NCBI RefSeq assembly: GCF_030019515.1
Contig: NZ_JASEEQ010000014.1
Coordinates: 62,001-126,000 of the forward strand
Direction of reading: 5' to 3'
Origin: Nocardioides sp.
Lineage (GTDB): Bacteria; Actinomycetota; Actinomycetes; Propionibacteriales; Nocardioidaceae
DNA length: 64,000 bases
Below, in pieces: positions 1 to 8,601 of this stretch (position 1 is its first letter; each line of letters opens with the position of its first letter). The notes under the pieces are model-generated. The model was given only the letters and a program-made list of their open reading frames with translations. It had not been told where the DNA came from and did no database searches. The translations under genes and the position numbers were made by a program.

Positions 1-236
1 TTGATCTCGATCGTGCCCGAGTCGGGCGGCTGCACGCCGTACAGGATCTTCATCAGCGTGGACTTGCCGGCGCCGTTCTCCCCGACGATGGCGTGGATGG
101 TGCCGCGACGGACGTCGATGTTGATGTCGTCGTTGGCGATCACGCCGGGGAACCGCTTGCCGATGCCGCGCAGGCGGACGGCGATGTCCGGGGCTGGGGA
201 GGTGGGCTCCGTCGCGGACGGGGCAGGAGTGGGCAC
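1..236 (-). CDS. Sugar/nucleoside ABC transporter ATP-binding protein (5' part only)
   Basis: This is the N-terminal 78 residues of an ABC ATPase; the rest lies beyond the left edge. The Walker A motif GENGAGKST is visible at about residues 54-62, after a typical strand carrying GKRFPGV. The GTG start at 236 is set by a strong AAGGAGG ribosome site at 246-252. The context, directly after a BMP-family binding protein, points to the YufO/NupO-like nucleoside uptake ATPases, which carry two ATPase domains; the second half cannot be checked here. It should energise import of nucleosides or a related ligand at the inner face of the membrane. Confidence 0.9.
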   Translation of the reverse strand, partial: MPTPAPSATEPTSPAPDIAVRLRGIGKRFPGVIANDDINIDVRRGTIHAIVGENGAGKSTLMKILYGVQPPDSGTIEI

Positions 237-298
237 GATCCGTGACCTCCTTGTCAGGCTCGAGCGCTGACGCTACCGGTTGGGCGGCGTGGGGGCGC

Positions 299-335
299 GA
301 CGGGCCCGCGGGGCAAGGTGCCCCGCGGGCCCGTC
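299..335 (-). terminator. Strong GC hairpin between binding-protein and ATPase genes
   Basis: A perfect 17-bp stem (arms 299-315 and 319-335) closes on a 3-nt loop. It sits 27 nt after the stop of the BMP-type lipoprotein gene and 62 nt before the ATPase start, on the same transcript. No U-run follows. In ABC operons such hairpins commonly lower expression of the downstream ATPase and protect the binding-protein mRNA, so partial termination or mRNA processing is the likely role (inference). Confidence 0.6.
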
Positions 336-362
336 ACTGATGATGCGTGGTTCAGCCGTGGA

Positions 363-1430
363 TCACTTGGGCTCGGTCGGGACCGTGATCTTGCCGTCGA
401 TGATCTGCTGCTTGTAGTCGTCGAGCTGACCGGTGATGTCATCGATCATGCCGCCGCTGGTGGAGTAGCCCACCCCGTCGACCGACAGGTCGTAGGTGGT
501 GACGCCGGTCGGGAAGCTCCCGTCGTTGACCTGCTTGAGGTACTCGTAGACCGCGACGTTCACGTTCTTGAGCATCGAGGTCATGATGACGTCCTGGACG
601 GACGGGTCGGCGGTGTTGTACTGGTCGGAGTCGACGCCGATGGCGAGGTTGCCCGACTCGGAGGCCGCCTCAAAGACGCCGCCACCGGAGCCACCGGCGG
701 CGTGGTAGACGATGTCGGCGCCGGCGTCGTACATGCCCTGCGCCGCGGTCTTGCCCTTGGCCGGGTCACCGAAGCCGGAGAAGTCCGGAACCTGGGTCAG
801 GTAGGTGACGTCGACCTTGACCTTCGGGTTGACGGCGGCGACACCGGCCTCGTAGCCGGCCTGGAACTTCTGGATCAGCGGGGTCTCGACGCCGCCGATG
901 AAGCCGACGTGGTCGGTCTGGGTCTTCAGCGCGGCAGCCGCGCCGACCAGGAACGAGCCCTGCTCCTCGGCGAAGACCAGGCTGGCGACGTTCGGGACGT
1001 CCGCGAGGCTGGAGTCGTCGATGATCGCGAAGTGCACGTCCGGGTACTCCGCCGCGACCTTGCCCACCGACGCGGCGTAGGCGAAGCCCACCGCGATGAT
1101 CGGGTCGAAGCCGGCGTCGGCGAAGGTGCGCAGGCGCTCCTCGCGGGCGTTCTCGGCCTCGCCGTCCTCAGCCTCGGACTCGTTGGGGGTCATGCCGAAC
1201 TCCTCGACCGCCTGGTCGAGACCGGCGGCCGCCGAGTCGTTGAAGGACTGGTCGCCGCGTCCGCCGACGTCGTAAGCCATGCCGACCTTGACGTCGGACT
1301 GAGGGGCGGAGGAGCTCGGGGTGTCAGACCCGGTGGTGCTGCTCTCGCCGTCACTGTCGCTGCTGCCGCATGCGCCGAGGGCCAGGATGCCGGCCGTCAG
1401 CAGGGCTGCGAACTTCGTGGTGCGTCGCAA
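363..1430 (-). CDS. BMP-family (PnrA-like) nucleoside-binding lipoprotein
   Basis: The 355-aa solute-binding lipoprotein is of the basic membrane protein family, whose characterised members bind purine nucleosides. The signal peptide ends in lipobox LGAC with Cys21. The mature part starts with a Ser/Thr/Gly linker and then KVGMAYDVGGRGDQSFN, the conserved first strand and ligand loop of this family. I chose the TTG at 1430 because AAGGAGG lies 4 nt upstream and because this start places the signal peptide at the N-terminus; an ATG at 1496 would add 22 unlikely residues. It is followed by a hairpin and the ABC ATPase gene, so it is the extracytoplasmic receptor of that transporter. The nucleoside ligand is inferred from the family. 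Confidence 0.9.
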   Translation of the reverse strand: MRRTTKFAALLTAGILALGACGSSDSDGESSTTGSDTPSSSAPQSDVKVGMAYDVGGRGDQSFNDSAAAGLDQAVEEFGMTPNESEAEDGEAENAREERLRTFADAGFDPIIAVGFAYAASVGKVAAEYPDVHFAIIDDSSLADVPNVASLVFAEEQGSFLVGAAAALKTQTDHVGFIGGVETPLIQKFQAGYEAGVAAVNPKVKVDVTYLTQVPDFSGFGDPAKGKTAAQGMYDAGADIVYHAAGGSGGGVFEAASESGNLAIGVDSDQYNTADPSVQDVIMTSMLKNVNVAVYEYLKQVNDGSFPTGVTTYDLSVDGVGYSTSGGMIDDITGQLDDYKQQIIDGKITVPTEPK

Positions 1431-1480
1431 GACGCCTCCTTCGTGTGCTGTGGACGCCCTCCCGGGCGCGAAACACCGCC

Positions 1481-1486
1481 ACACTA
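1481..1486 (-). promoter_or_regulatory. Possible -10 element for the BMP lipoprotein gene
   Basis: TAGTGT fits the actinobacterial -10 pattern TANNNT and lies 50 nt upstream of the TTG start, in the 142-bp gap after the amidohydrolase gene. No convincing -35 is visible. Confidence 0.25.
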
Positions 1487-1572
1487 GGGCCTGCATCCTG
1501 CCCTCACAGCCACATCACGAAGTTGTTATCGAGTCGATGCCAGACGACGCGAAGATCCTCATAAAGGTCCCC

Positions 1573-2781
1573 CTACGAGGTGACCAAGGACCCTGCCGCA
1601 ACGTGCGCGAGGACCTTAGCGCCGATGGCCACGGCCCGCTCGTCGACGCGCAGGTTCCCCTGGTGCAGGTCGTACGTCGGGCCGCCCGGCGTCCGCGTGC
1701 CGAGGCGGCCCATCGCGCCCGGCACCCGGTCGAGGTACCAGCCGAAGTCCTCGCCGCCGAGGCTCTGCTGGGTGGGAACGTGCCCAACCTGCCCGACCAC
1801 CCGGTCCACGGCGTGACCGAGCAGCACGATCGACTCGACGTCGTTCACGACCGGCGGCACGCCGCGCTGGTAGTCGACCTGCGCGTGCACGCCGTACGGC
1901 GCGACGATCTGCTCGACCAGCACCGGCACCAGCTTCTCCGCCTCCGACCAGGCGATCGCGTCGAGCATCCGCACGGTGCCACCGATCCGGCCGGTGGCGG
2001 GGATGACGTTGTGGGCGGATCCGGCGCGCACCACGCCCCACACCACGCTCACGCCGGCGCGCGGGTCCAGCCGCCGGGACAGGATCGAGGGCAGCTCGGT
2101 GACGACCTTGCCGAGCGCGTAGGTGAGGTCCTCGGTGAGGTGCGGGCGGGAGGTGTGCCCGCCGGCCCCGGTCAGCGTCACCTCGAGGTGGTCGGCGGCT
2201 CCGGTGATCGGCCCCTCGCGCAGCCCGACCCGGCCGACGTCCAGGCTCGGGTCGCAGTGCAGGCCGAACAGCTGGGCGACGTCGGCGAGGGCGCCGAGCT
2301 CGATCAGGGAGAGCGCCCCTCCGGGCATCACCTCCTCGGCCGGCTGGAAGAGCAGCCGCACCCGGCCGGGTAGCAGTCCCTCGTCGTGCAGCCGGGCGAG
2401 CGCGATCGCGGCGCCGACCAGCGCCGTGGTGTGCACGTCGTGGCCGCAGGCGTGCGTCACACCCTCGACGGTGCTCGACCAGGGGTCGTCGGTGAGGTCC
2501 GGCACGGGGAGCGCGTCGAGGTCGGCCCGCAGCGCGATGACCGCGCCGCCCGTGCCGATCTCGGCCAGCAGCCCGCTGCGGGGCAGCTCGGTGACCCGCC
2601 ATCCGCTGCGGCGCAGCCGAGCGGCGACCAGGGCCGTGGTGCGCAGCTCGCGCCAGGAGAGCTCCGGGTGGGCGTGCAGGTCGCGCCGCAGCGCGATCAG
2701 CTCGTCGTGGGACTCGCCGACGGTCGTCTCGATGAGCGAGTCGACGCGCGTCGGCGGCGGGGTGGGCTCGTCCTCGGGCAT
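1573..2781 (-). CDS. M20-family amidohydrolase / metallopeptidase
   Basis: The 402-aa protein belongs to the M20D group (aminoacylase/IAA-amino-acid hydrolase/HipO-like), cytosolic enzymes that hydrolyse N-acyl or amide bonds with a binuclear metal centre. Visible motifs are HAHPE at 36-40, the metal-binding CGHDVH at 112-117, PAEE at 147-150 with the catalytic and ligand glutamates, LHCDP, and a C-terminal YDLHQGNLRVDE carrying the last ligand His. The central dimerisation (lid) domain occupies about 190-310. Length is normal for the family. It is separated from meaB by a hairpin and from the BMP gene by 142 bp, so it is probably its own unit. The substrate cannot be told from sequence. Confidence 0.88.
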   Translation of the reverse strand: MPEDEPTPPPTRVDSLIETTVGESHDELIALRRDLHAHPELSWRELRTTALVAARLRRSGWRVTELPRSGLLAEIGTGGAVIALRADLDALPVPDLTDDPWSSTVEGVTHACGHDVHTTALVGAAIALARLHDEGLLPGRVRLLFQPAEEVMPGGALSLIELGALADVAQLFGLHCDPSLDVGRVGLREGPITGAADHLEVTLTGAGGHTSRPHLTEDLTYALGKVVTELPSILSRRLDPRAGVSVVWGVVRAGSAHNVIPATGRIGGTVRMLDAIAWSEAEKLVPVLVEQIVAPYGVHAQVDYQRGVPPVVNDVESIVLLGHAVDRVVGQVGHVPTQQSLGGEDFGWYLDRVPGAMGRLGTRTPGGPTYDLHQGNLRVDERAVAIGAKVLAHVAAGSLVTS

Positions 2782-2794
2782 CGAGTCGAGGTTA
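2782..2794 (-). promoter_or_regulatory. Candidate leaderless promoter of the amidohydrolase gene
   Basis: TAACCT (2794-2789) matches TANNNT and is followed by exactly 7 nt before the ATG at 2781. No Shine-Dalgarno sequence is present. This spacing is the pattern of leaderless actinobacterial transcripts, where transcription starts at the initiation codon. No -35 was recognised. Confidence 0.35.
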
Positions 2795-2809
2795 GTTCAC
2801 CTGCCGTTC

Positions 2810-2837
2810 GCCCGCCGCATCGTGTCTCGCGGCGGGC
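2810..2837 (-). terminator. Hairpin after the mutA-mutB-meaB operon
   Basis: A 9-bp GC stem (GCCCGCCGC at 2810-2818 pairing with 2829-2837, 10-nt loop) lies 11 nt downstream of the meaB stop, before the amidohydrolase start. It lacks a U-run, as is common in high-GC actinobacteria. Confidence 0.55.
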
Positions 2838-2848
2838 CCGGGCGGCGG

Positions 2849-3835
2849 TCAGCGACCGTCGTCGAAGGCGGCGAGGATCCGGTCGGCTGCGACCGTCGCG
2901 GGCAGCTCGCCGGAGAGCACGGCGTCGCGCAGCTCCTCCCGGATCACGCGGACCCCGGGCGAGTGCCGCAGCCGCTGCTCGAGCTCGTCGCGGACCAGCG
3001 CCCAGGTGAAGTCCAGCTGCTGGTGGGCCCGCTTGCGGGCCAGGCCGTCGGTGCCCAGGTGGCTGCGATGCGAGAGGACCCGTGCCCACACGTCGTCGAC
3101 GCCGACGTCGTCGAGCGCGGAGCAGGTCACCACCGGCGGGGCCCACTCGTCGCGGCCACGCACCAGGCGCAGCGCGCCCGCGAGGTCCCGGGCGGCGACC
3201 CGGGCCTCCTGCTGGCGGTCGCCGTCGGCCTTGTTGACCGCGATCACGTCCGCGATCTCCAAGATGCCCTTCTTGATGCCCTGGAGCTGGTCGCCGGTGC
3301 GGGCGAGGGTGAGGAACAGGAACGTGTCGACCATGCCCGCGACGGTGACCTCGGACTGGCCGACGCCGACGGTCTCGACGAGCACGACGTCGTACCCGGC
3401 GCCCTCGAGCACCCCCATCGCCTGCACGGTCGCGCGGGCGACCCCGCCCAGCGTGCCCGCCGACGGCGAGGGGCGGATGAACGCCCTCTGGTCCTGTGCG
3501 AGCCGGGCCATCCGGGTCTTGTCGCCGAGCACCGAACCGCCGGTGCGGACCGAGCTCGGGTCGACGGCGAGTACGCCGACCCGGTGCCCGGCGGCGGTCA
3601 GGCGGATGCCCAGCGCCTCGATGAACGTGGACTTGCCGACCCCGGGCACGCCGGAGATCCCGACCCGGACCGCGTCGCGGTCGTCGTGCGCGAGCTCGGT
3701 CAGGAGCTCGCGGGCCTGGGCCCGGTGCTGGGGACGGGTGGACTCGACCAGGGTGATCGCCCGCGCCACCGAGGCCCGCCGGCCCTCGCGGATGCCCTCG
3801 ACGAGGCCGTCGACGAGGCCCGGGACGTCCGGCAT
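2849..3835 (-). CDS. meaB: Methylmalonyl-CoA mutase-associated GTPase MeaB
   Basis: The 328-aa G3E-family GTPase (MeaB/ArgK/MMAA type) gates adenosylcobalamin delivery to methylmalonyl-CoA mutase and protects the mutase from inactivation. The P-loop GVPGVGKST is at 62-70, followed by the SSVRTGGSVLGDKTRM switch region and VETVGVGQSE, both characteristic of MeaB. NKAD, the base-recognition motif, follows. The ATG overlaps the mutB stop by one base (TGATG), so translation is coupled to the mutase large subunit. It is the last gene of mutA-mutB-meaB. Confidence 0.95.
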   Translation of the reverse strand: MPDVPGLVDGLVEGIREGRRASVARAITLVESTRPQHRAQARELLTELAHDDRDAVRVGISGVPGVGKSTFIEALGIRLTAAGHRVGVLAVDPSSVRTGGSVLGDKTRMARLAQDQRAFIRPSPSAGTLGGVARATVQAMGVLEGAGYDVVLVETVGVGQSEVTVAGMVDTFLFLTLARTGDQLQGIKKGILEIADVIAVNKADGDRQQEARVAARDLAGALRLVRGRDEWAPPVVTCSALDDVGVDDVWARVLSHRSHLGTDGLARKRAHQQLDFTWALVRDELEQRLRHSPGVRVIREELRDAVLSGELPATVAADRILAAFDDGR

Positions 3836-5997
3836 CAGTGGCCGAGCTGCTCGCGCAGCCGGGCCAGCAGGTCGAGGGCGGACTCGGCGATGACCGTGCC
3901 GGGCAGGAACACCGCGGCGGCGCCCATCTCCCTCAGGGTCGAGACGTCGTCGGGCGGGATCACCCCGCCGATCACGATCATGATGTCCGGCCGGCCCTGG
4001 TCGGCCAGCGCCTTCTTCAGCGCCGGCAGCAGGGTGAGGTGTCCGGCCGCGAGCGAGGAGACCCCCACGATGTGGACGTCGGCGTCCACCGCCTGCTGGG
4101 CGACCTCCTCGGGCGTGGAGAACAGCGGCCCCACATCGACGTCGAAGCCCAGGTCCGCGAACGCGCTGACCACGACCTTCTGACCGCGGTCGTGGCCGTC
4201 CTGGCCCATCTTCGCGACCAGGATCCGCGGGCGCCGGCCCTCGGCCTCCTCGAACCGCTCGGTCTCCTCCAGCACCTGGGCGACGACAGCGTCGCCGGCC
4301 CGGTCCGCCTCGGCCCTATACACGCCGCTGATGGTACGGATCACCGCCTGGTGCCGCCCGTAGACCTTCTCCAGTGCGGCGGAGATCTCCCCGACCGTCG
4401 CCTTGGCGCGGGCGGCGTCGACGGCGAGCGCGAGCAGGTTCCCGTCCAGGCCGCCCGACGGGCCCTGGTCGGCGGCGCTGGTCAGCGCCTCGAGGGTGCG
4501 CTCGACCTCGTGGTCGTCGCGCTCGGCACGGAGCCGCTCGAGCTTGGCGATCTGCTGACGGTAGACGTCGTCGTTGTCGACCTTGAGGACGTCCAGCCGG
4601 TCCTCGGCGGCCAGCCGGTAGGTGTTCACGCCGATCACCTTCTGGCTGCCGGAGTCGATCCGCGCCTGGGTGCGGGCGGCGGCCTCCTCGATCCGCATCT
4701 TCGGGATGCCCTGCTCGATCGCGGCCGCCATGCCGCCGGCCTGCTCGGCCTCGAGGATGTGCGCCCAGGCGCGCTCGGCCAGGTCGTGGGTGAGCCGCTC
4801 CACGTAGTAGGAGCCGGCCCACGGGTCGATGGTGCCCGTGGTGCCGCTCTCCTGCTGGAGCAGCAGCTGGGTGTTGCGGGCGATCCGTGCGGAGAAGTCG
4901 GTCGGCAGCGCGATCGCCTCGTCCAGGGCGTTGGTGTGCAGCGACTGGGTGTGCCCCTGGGTCGCCGCCATCGCCTCGATGCAGGTCCGCCCGACGTTGT
5001 TGAACACGTCCTGCGCGGTCAGCGACCAGCCCGAGGTCTGGCTGTGGGTGCGCAGGCTGAGCGACTTGGGGTTCTGCGGGTCGAACTGGCGCACCAGCCG
5101 GGCCCACAGGGCCCGCGCGGCGCGCATCTTGGCGACCTCCATGAAGAAGTTCATGCCGATCGCCCAGAAGAACGACAGCCGCGGCGCGAACCGGTCGATG
5201 TCGAGGCCCGCGGCCAGGCCGGCGCGGATGTACTCGACGCCGTCGGCCAGCGTGTAGGCCAGCTCCAGGTCGTTGGTCGCCCCCGCCTCCTGCATGTGGT
5301 AGCCGGAGATCGAGATCGAGTTGAAGCGCGGCATCCGCTCGGCGGTGTACTGGAAGATGTCGCTGATGATCCGCATGCTCGGAGCCGGCGGGTAGATGTA
5401 GGTGTTGCGGACCATGAACTCCTTGAGGATGTCGTTCTGGATCGTCCCCGCGAGCTGCTCCGGCTTCACCCCCTGCTCCTCGGCCGCGGCGATGTAGAGC
5501 GCCATGATCGGCAGCACCGCGCCGTTCATGGTCATCGAGACCGACATCGCGTCGAGCGGAATGCCGTCGAACAGCGTGCGGGCGTCGTAGATCGAGTCGA
5601 TCGCCACGCCGGCCATGCCGACGTCGCCGCGCACCCGCGGGTGGTCGGAGTCGTAGCCGCGGTGGGTGGCCAGGTCGAACGCGACGCTCAGGCCCTTCTG
5701 CCCGGCCGCGAGGTTGCGGCGGTAGAAGGCGTTGGACTCCTCGGCGGTGGAGAAGCCGGCGTACTGCCGGATGGTCCACGGCTGGGTGGTGTACATCGTC
5801 GGGTACGGGCCGCGCAGGAACGGGCTCAGGCCCGGCAGCGTGTCGAGCGCGTCGAGGCCCTCGAGGTCGGCGGGCGTGTAGAGGCCCTTGATCTCGATGC
5901 CCTCGGGGGCCAGCCAGGAGCGGTCGTTCCCGTCGGCGGCGGCGCCCGCCTCCGCACCGGTGAGCGGCAGCCCGCGGAAGGTCTTCGGGACGGTCAC
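3835..5997 (-). CDS. mutB: Methylmalonyl-CoA mutase, large (B12-binding) subunit
   Basis: This 720-aa catalytic subunit isomerises (R)-methylmalonyl-CoA and succinyl-CoA with adenosylcobalamin, the last step of propionyl-CoA assimilation. The TIM-barrel substrate domain fills roughly residues 30-550 and contains RGPYPTMYTTQPWTIRQYAG. The C-terminal cobalamin domain has DGHDRG at 600-605, whose His is the lower cobalt ligand, and the GG motif in VIGGVIP. I chose the GTG at 5997, which overlaps the mutA stop as GTGA; the open frame continues upstream through mutA but that part is a shadow. Length fits MutB. Confidence 0.96.
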   Translation of the reverse strand: MTVPKTFRGLPLTGAEAGAAADGNDRSWLAPEGIEIKGLYTPADLEGLDALDTLPGLSPFLRGPYPTMYTTQPWTIRQYAGFSTAEESNAFYRRNLAAGQKGLSVAFDLATHRGYDSDHPRVRGDVGMAGVAIDSIYDARTLFDGIPLDAMSVSMTMNGAVLPIMALYIAAAEEQGVKPEQLAGTIQNDILKEFMVRNTYIYPPAPSMRIISDIFQYTAERMPRFNSISISGYHMQEAGATNDLELAYTLADGVEYIRAGLAAGLDIDRFAPRLSFFWAIGMNFFMEVAKMRAARALWARLVRQFDPQNPKSLSLRTHSQTSGWSLTAQDVFNNVGRTCIEAMAATQGHTQSLHTNALDEAIALPTDFSARIARNTQLLLQQESGTTGTIDPWAGSYYVERLTHDLAERAWAHILEAEQAGGMAAAIEQGIPKMRIEEAAARTQARIDSGSQKVIGVNTYRLAAEDRLDVLKVDNDDVYRQQIAKLERLRAERDDHEVERTLEALTSAADQGPSGGLDGNLLALAVDAARAKATVGEISAALEKVYGRHQAVIRTISGVYRAEADRAGDAVVAQVLEETERFEEAEGRRPRILVAKMGQDGHDRGQKVVVSAFADLGFDVDVGPLFSTPEEVAQQAVDADVHIVGVSSLAAGHLTLLPALKKALADQGRPDIMIVIGGVIPPDDVSTLREMGAAAVFLPGTVIAESALDLLARLREQLGH

Positions 5998-7721
5998 GAC
6001 AGCTTCTCCCTCGTCCGGGTCAGGAAGTCCAAGGCGTCGGCCCCGAGCGCACAGGAGTCGTCGACCGCCTCGGCGAGCGGGCCGGCGGGCTTGCCCGCCA
6101 GGATCACGTGCCGGGCGCCGGCCGCGCGCAGGGCGGCGGCCGCGTCGGCCCCCCACTCGGCGTAGGTGGGGTCCGAGCCGGCCAGGCAGACCACCGGCTG
6201 ACCGGCGTACGCCGCGGCCACCTCGCCGGGGTCGGCCGTGGGGCCGGCGACCTCGACCGCGACGCCGCCGGCGGCGAGCAGGTTGGTGGCGAACGTCGCG
6301 CGGGCGGTGTGCTGGGCGACGGTGCCGAGCGTCGCCAGGAACACCGGGGCGGCGACGGGGTCGTCACGCAGCGCCTCGAACGCCGCCCCGTAGGCGCGCA
6401 CGTCGTTCCAGCCGTCGTACGCCGCACGCTGCGGCAGCACCTCGGCGGCGTTCGGGAACTCGGTGAGGCCGGTGACCGGCCGCTTGCGCCGGGCGATCTC
6501 GGCGTCGCGCCTGGCCACGGTCTCGGCGATCGCCTCGTCGAGGACCCGGTCGGCCTCGGGATCCTCGTCGAGCCGCCCGAACAGCTCCCAGGCCGTCAGC
6601 GCCAGGTCGTCGGTGAGCTTCTCGACGGCGTAGGCGCCGCCGGCCGGGTCCGCGACGTGGGCGACGTGCGCCTCGTCGATGAGCAGGTGCGAGGTGTTGC
6701 GCGCGACCCGGCGCCCGAGCTGCTCGGGGCGACCCAGCGGGCCGTCGAAGGGCAGCACCGTGACGGAGTCCGCGCCGCCGACGCCGGCGGCGAAGGCCGC
6801 GACCGTGGTGCGGAGCATGTTCACGTACGGGTCGTAGCGGGTCATCATCGGGCGGCTGGTGACCACGTGCTGGCGCTGGGGGACGTCTCCGGCGCCGCTG
6901 AGCTCGAGCACCCGCGCCCAGAGCCGCCGTGCGGCACGGAGCTTGGCGATGGTCGGGAACTGCTCGGCGGTGGCCGCGTAGCGGAACTCGACGAGCCGGG
7001 CCGCCTGCTCGATCGCGATGCCGGTGTCGGCGAGCGTGCGCAGGTACGCCGCGCCGGTCGCGACCGACCAGGCGAGCTCCTGGACGTCGGAGGCTCCCCG
7101 GTCGTGCACGACCGTGGCGTCGACGACGAAGCCCAGCACGCCGTGGTCGACCGCCTGGCGAGCGGCCTCGGCGGTGGCATCCTGCGCGGGCACGCCGAGG
7201 TTGGTCCCGGGGTGCAGCTCCCGGCCCTCGGCGTACGCGAGGAGAGCCGCGGGGTCGATCCCGTCGAGCACGACCGGGGCGAGGTCGAGCCGGACGCCCT
7301 CGAGGAGCGTGCCGAGATCGGTACCGCGCTGGAGCCACAGCGACGTGACGCCGCCCTCGAGGTCGACGAGGACCTCCTCGTTGGCGGCCTTCGCGTCGGC
7401 GCCGTCGACGTGCACCCGGACGTCCCAGTCACCCTGTCGGGGCGGGCGCCCAGTCGTCCGCACCTCCTCGAGCAGCGCTCGGGTCCCGAGCGGGGTGACG
7501 CCGATGCCGTCCAGGGTCGGGCGGGTGAGCTTCTTCCAGACCAGGTCGTCGGGGTCCTCGTCGGTCAGCCGGCGCGCCTTGCGCAGCACGGCGGCCGCGC
7601 CCTTCTCCCAGTCCGCGATCGTCCAGGCGTCCTCCGGGTCGGCGAGGTCCAGCGCTCCCTGCTCAGGCTCGAGCTGCGCAGGCTCCTCGAGGCCGCCTTC
7701 CACTCCACCGTCCACACTCAT
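5994..7721 (-). CDS. mutA: Methylmalonyl-CoA mutase, small subunit
   Basis: The 575-aa protein is the non-catalytic partner that forms the alpha-beta heterodimer with MutB. It keeps the mutase barrel fold but lacks DxHxxG in its shortened C-terminal Rossmann-like part, as expected for MutA. The ATG at 7721 fits a leaderless promoter 7 nt upstream; an ATG nine codons earlier adds residues unlikely to be conserved. Its stop overlaps the mutB GTG start by four bases (GTGA), so the subunits should be made in balance. Confidence 0.93.
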   Translation of the reverse strand: MSVDGGVEGGLEEPAQLEPEQGALDLADPEDAWTIADWEKGAAAVLRKARRLTDEDPDDLVWKKLTRPTLDGIGVTPLGTRALLEEVRTTGRPPRQGDWDVRVHVDGADAKAANEEVLVDLEGGVTSLWLQRGTDLGTLLEGVRLDLAPVVLDGIDPAALLAYAEGRELHPGTNLGVPAQDATAEAARQAVDHGVLGFVVDATVVHDRGASDVQELAWSVATGAAYLRTLADTGIAIEQAARLVEFRYAATAEQFPTIAKLRAARRLWARVLELSGAGDVPQRQHVVTSRPMMTRYDPYVNMLRTTVAAFAAGVGGADSVTVLPFDGPLGRPEQLGRRVARNTSHLLIDEAHVAHVADPAGGAYAVEKLTDDLALTAWELFGRLDEDPEADRVLDEAIAETVARRDAEIARRKRPVTGLTEFPNAAEVLPQRAAYDGWNDVRAYGAAFEALRDDPVAAPVFLATLGTVAQHTARATFATNLLAAGGVAVEVAGPTADPGEVAAAYAGQPVVCLAGSDPTYAEWGADAAAALRAAGARHVILAGKPAGPLAEAVDDSCALGADALDFLTRTREKLS

Positions 7722-7752
7722 GCCCCGAACGATAGGTGCGCGGTACACCGCG
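7722..7752 (-). promoter_or_regulatory. Promoter and operator-like palindrome of the mutAB-meaB operon
   Basis: TATCGT (7734-7729) matches the -10 pattern TANNNT and is followed by 7 nt to the mutA ATG, the geometry of a leaderless transcript; no ribosome-binding site is seen. Just upstream lies a perfect inverted repeat, CGCGGT-AC-ACCGCG (7739-7752), in the -10/-35 spacer region, a normal place for a repressor to bind. The regulator is unknown. Confidence 0.4.
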
Positions 7753-7784
7753 AGGCCACGCGATGTGACGTTTTCGAGAGGAGG

Positions 7785-8528
7785 TCACGACCTAGGTCCC
7801 GGTGCCGCGGGCACAATGCCGGGGCTCCCGCGGGACGTCGCCAGCCAGGCCTCGACCGCATGCTGTACCGCCTCGTCGCGGGACAGCTCGCCCCGCACCG
7901 CGTCCACCCGCGTCGCGAGCGTCGCCGGGATCGTCACGGATGCGGTGCCCGCCGGGGGACCGAGCCGGCTGAGCGCCGAGACCACGACCGTGCCGAGGAC
8001 GTCGAGGATCGCGAGCACGCCCATCCCGCGCAGCACGACGCCCGGCGGGTCGTCCTGGGTCACCAGGAGCGCGGACAGGGCGACGGCGAGCACGGTCGCG
8101 AGCGCCAGCGTCCCCGCCAGCAGCCACCGCACGGCCGGGCGACCCCGGGCGCCGAGCACGAGCAGCAGGCAGGCCTGCGCCAGCGTCGCGGCGGCCGTCG
8201 TCCCGACACCGAACGTGCGGCCCACCAGGTCGACCGCGTCCTGGCCGAGGTCGGCCCAGATGAGTACCAGCCCGGTGAGGATCGGGACGGCCACGACCGC
8301 GCCGCCAGCGACCCCGACGAGCTGGTACGGCGTACCGCCTGTCGCGAGGTAGCAGAGCACCGCGACGCTGGCGACGCCCACGAGCACGGTGGTCAGCAGC
8401 ACCCGCCCCTCGGTGCGTCCGAGGGCACCGCCGCCCAGCAGCGCGACCACCCCCAGCAGCGCGGCCAGTGAGAACGAGCCGATCGTCAGGCGCACGATGT
8501 GCGTGCGAGCACCCGCCGTTGCCGTCAT
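7785..8528 (-). CDS. Polytopic membrane protein of unknown function
   Basis: I do not recognise this 247-aa protein. It begins with a short cytoplasmic stretch and then shows about six hydrophobic helices, roughly at residues 15-40, 45-64, 70-94, 105-126, 132-156 and 166-188. A soluble tail of about 55 residues follows that is rich in Arg and acidic residues (TLATRVDAVRGELSRDEAVQHAVEAW). It stands between the first sdh operon and the mutase operon on the same strand, with 73-bp and 63-bp gaps, so it may be transcribed alone. Confidence 0.6.
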   Translation of the reverse strand: MTATAGARTHIVRLTIGSFSLAALLGVVALLGGGALGRTEGRVLLTTVLVGVASVAVLCYLATGGTPYQLVGVAGGAVVAVPILTGLVLIWADLGQDAVDLVGRTFGVGTTAAATLAQACLLLVLGARGRPAVRWLLAGTLALATVLAVALSALLVTQDDPPGVVLRGMGVLAILDVLGTVVVSALSRLGPPAGTASVTIPATLATRVDAVRGELSRDEAVQHAVEAWLATSRGSPGIVPAAPGPRS

Positions 8529-8601
8529 GCTCCATCGTCGCTCCGGGCGGTCCCGACCGGCAGCGGCACACGGCCCCCTTGGCGAGGACGTTGTACCTGC
8601 G

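Noticed and set aside
318..1487. Long plus-strand open frame across the BMP gene
   Set aside because: It is a mirror of the lipoprotein gene, caused by high GC; the composition is Asp/Gly/Val/Arg-rich with no domain.
3838..6165. 775-codon plus-strand frame opposite mutB
   Set aside because: It is the antisense shadow of a certain mutase gene; low-complexity protein and no ribosome site.
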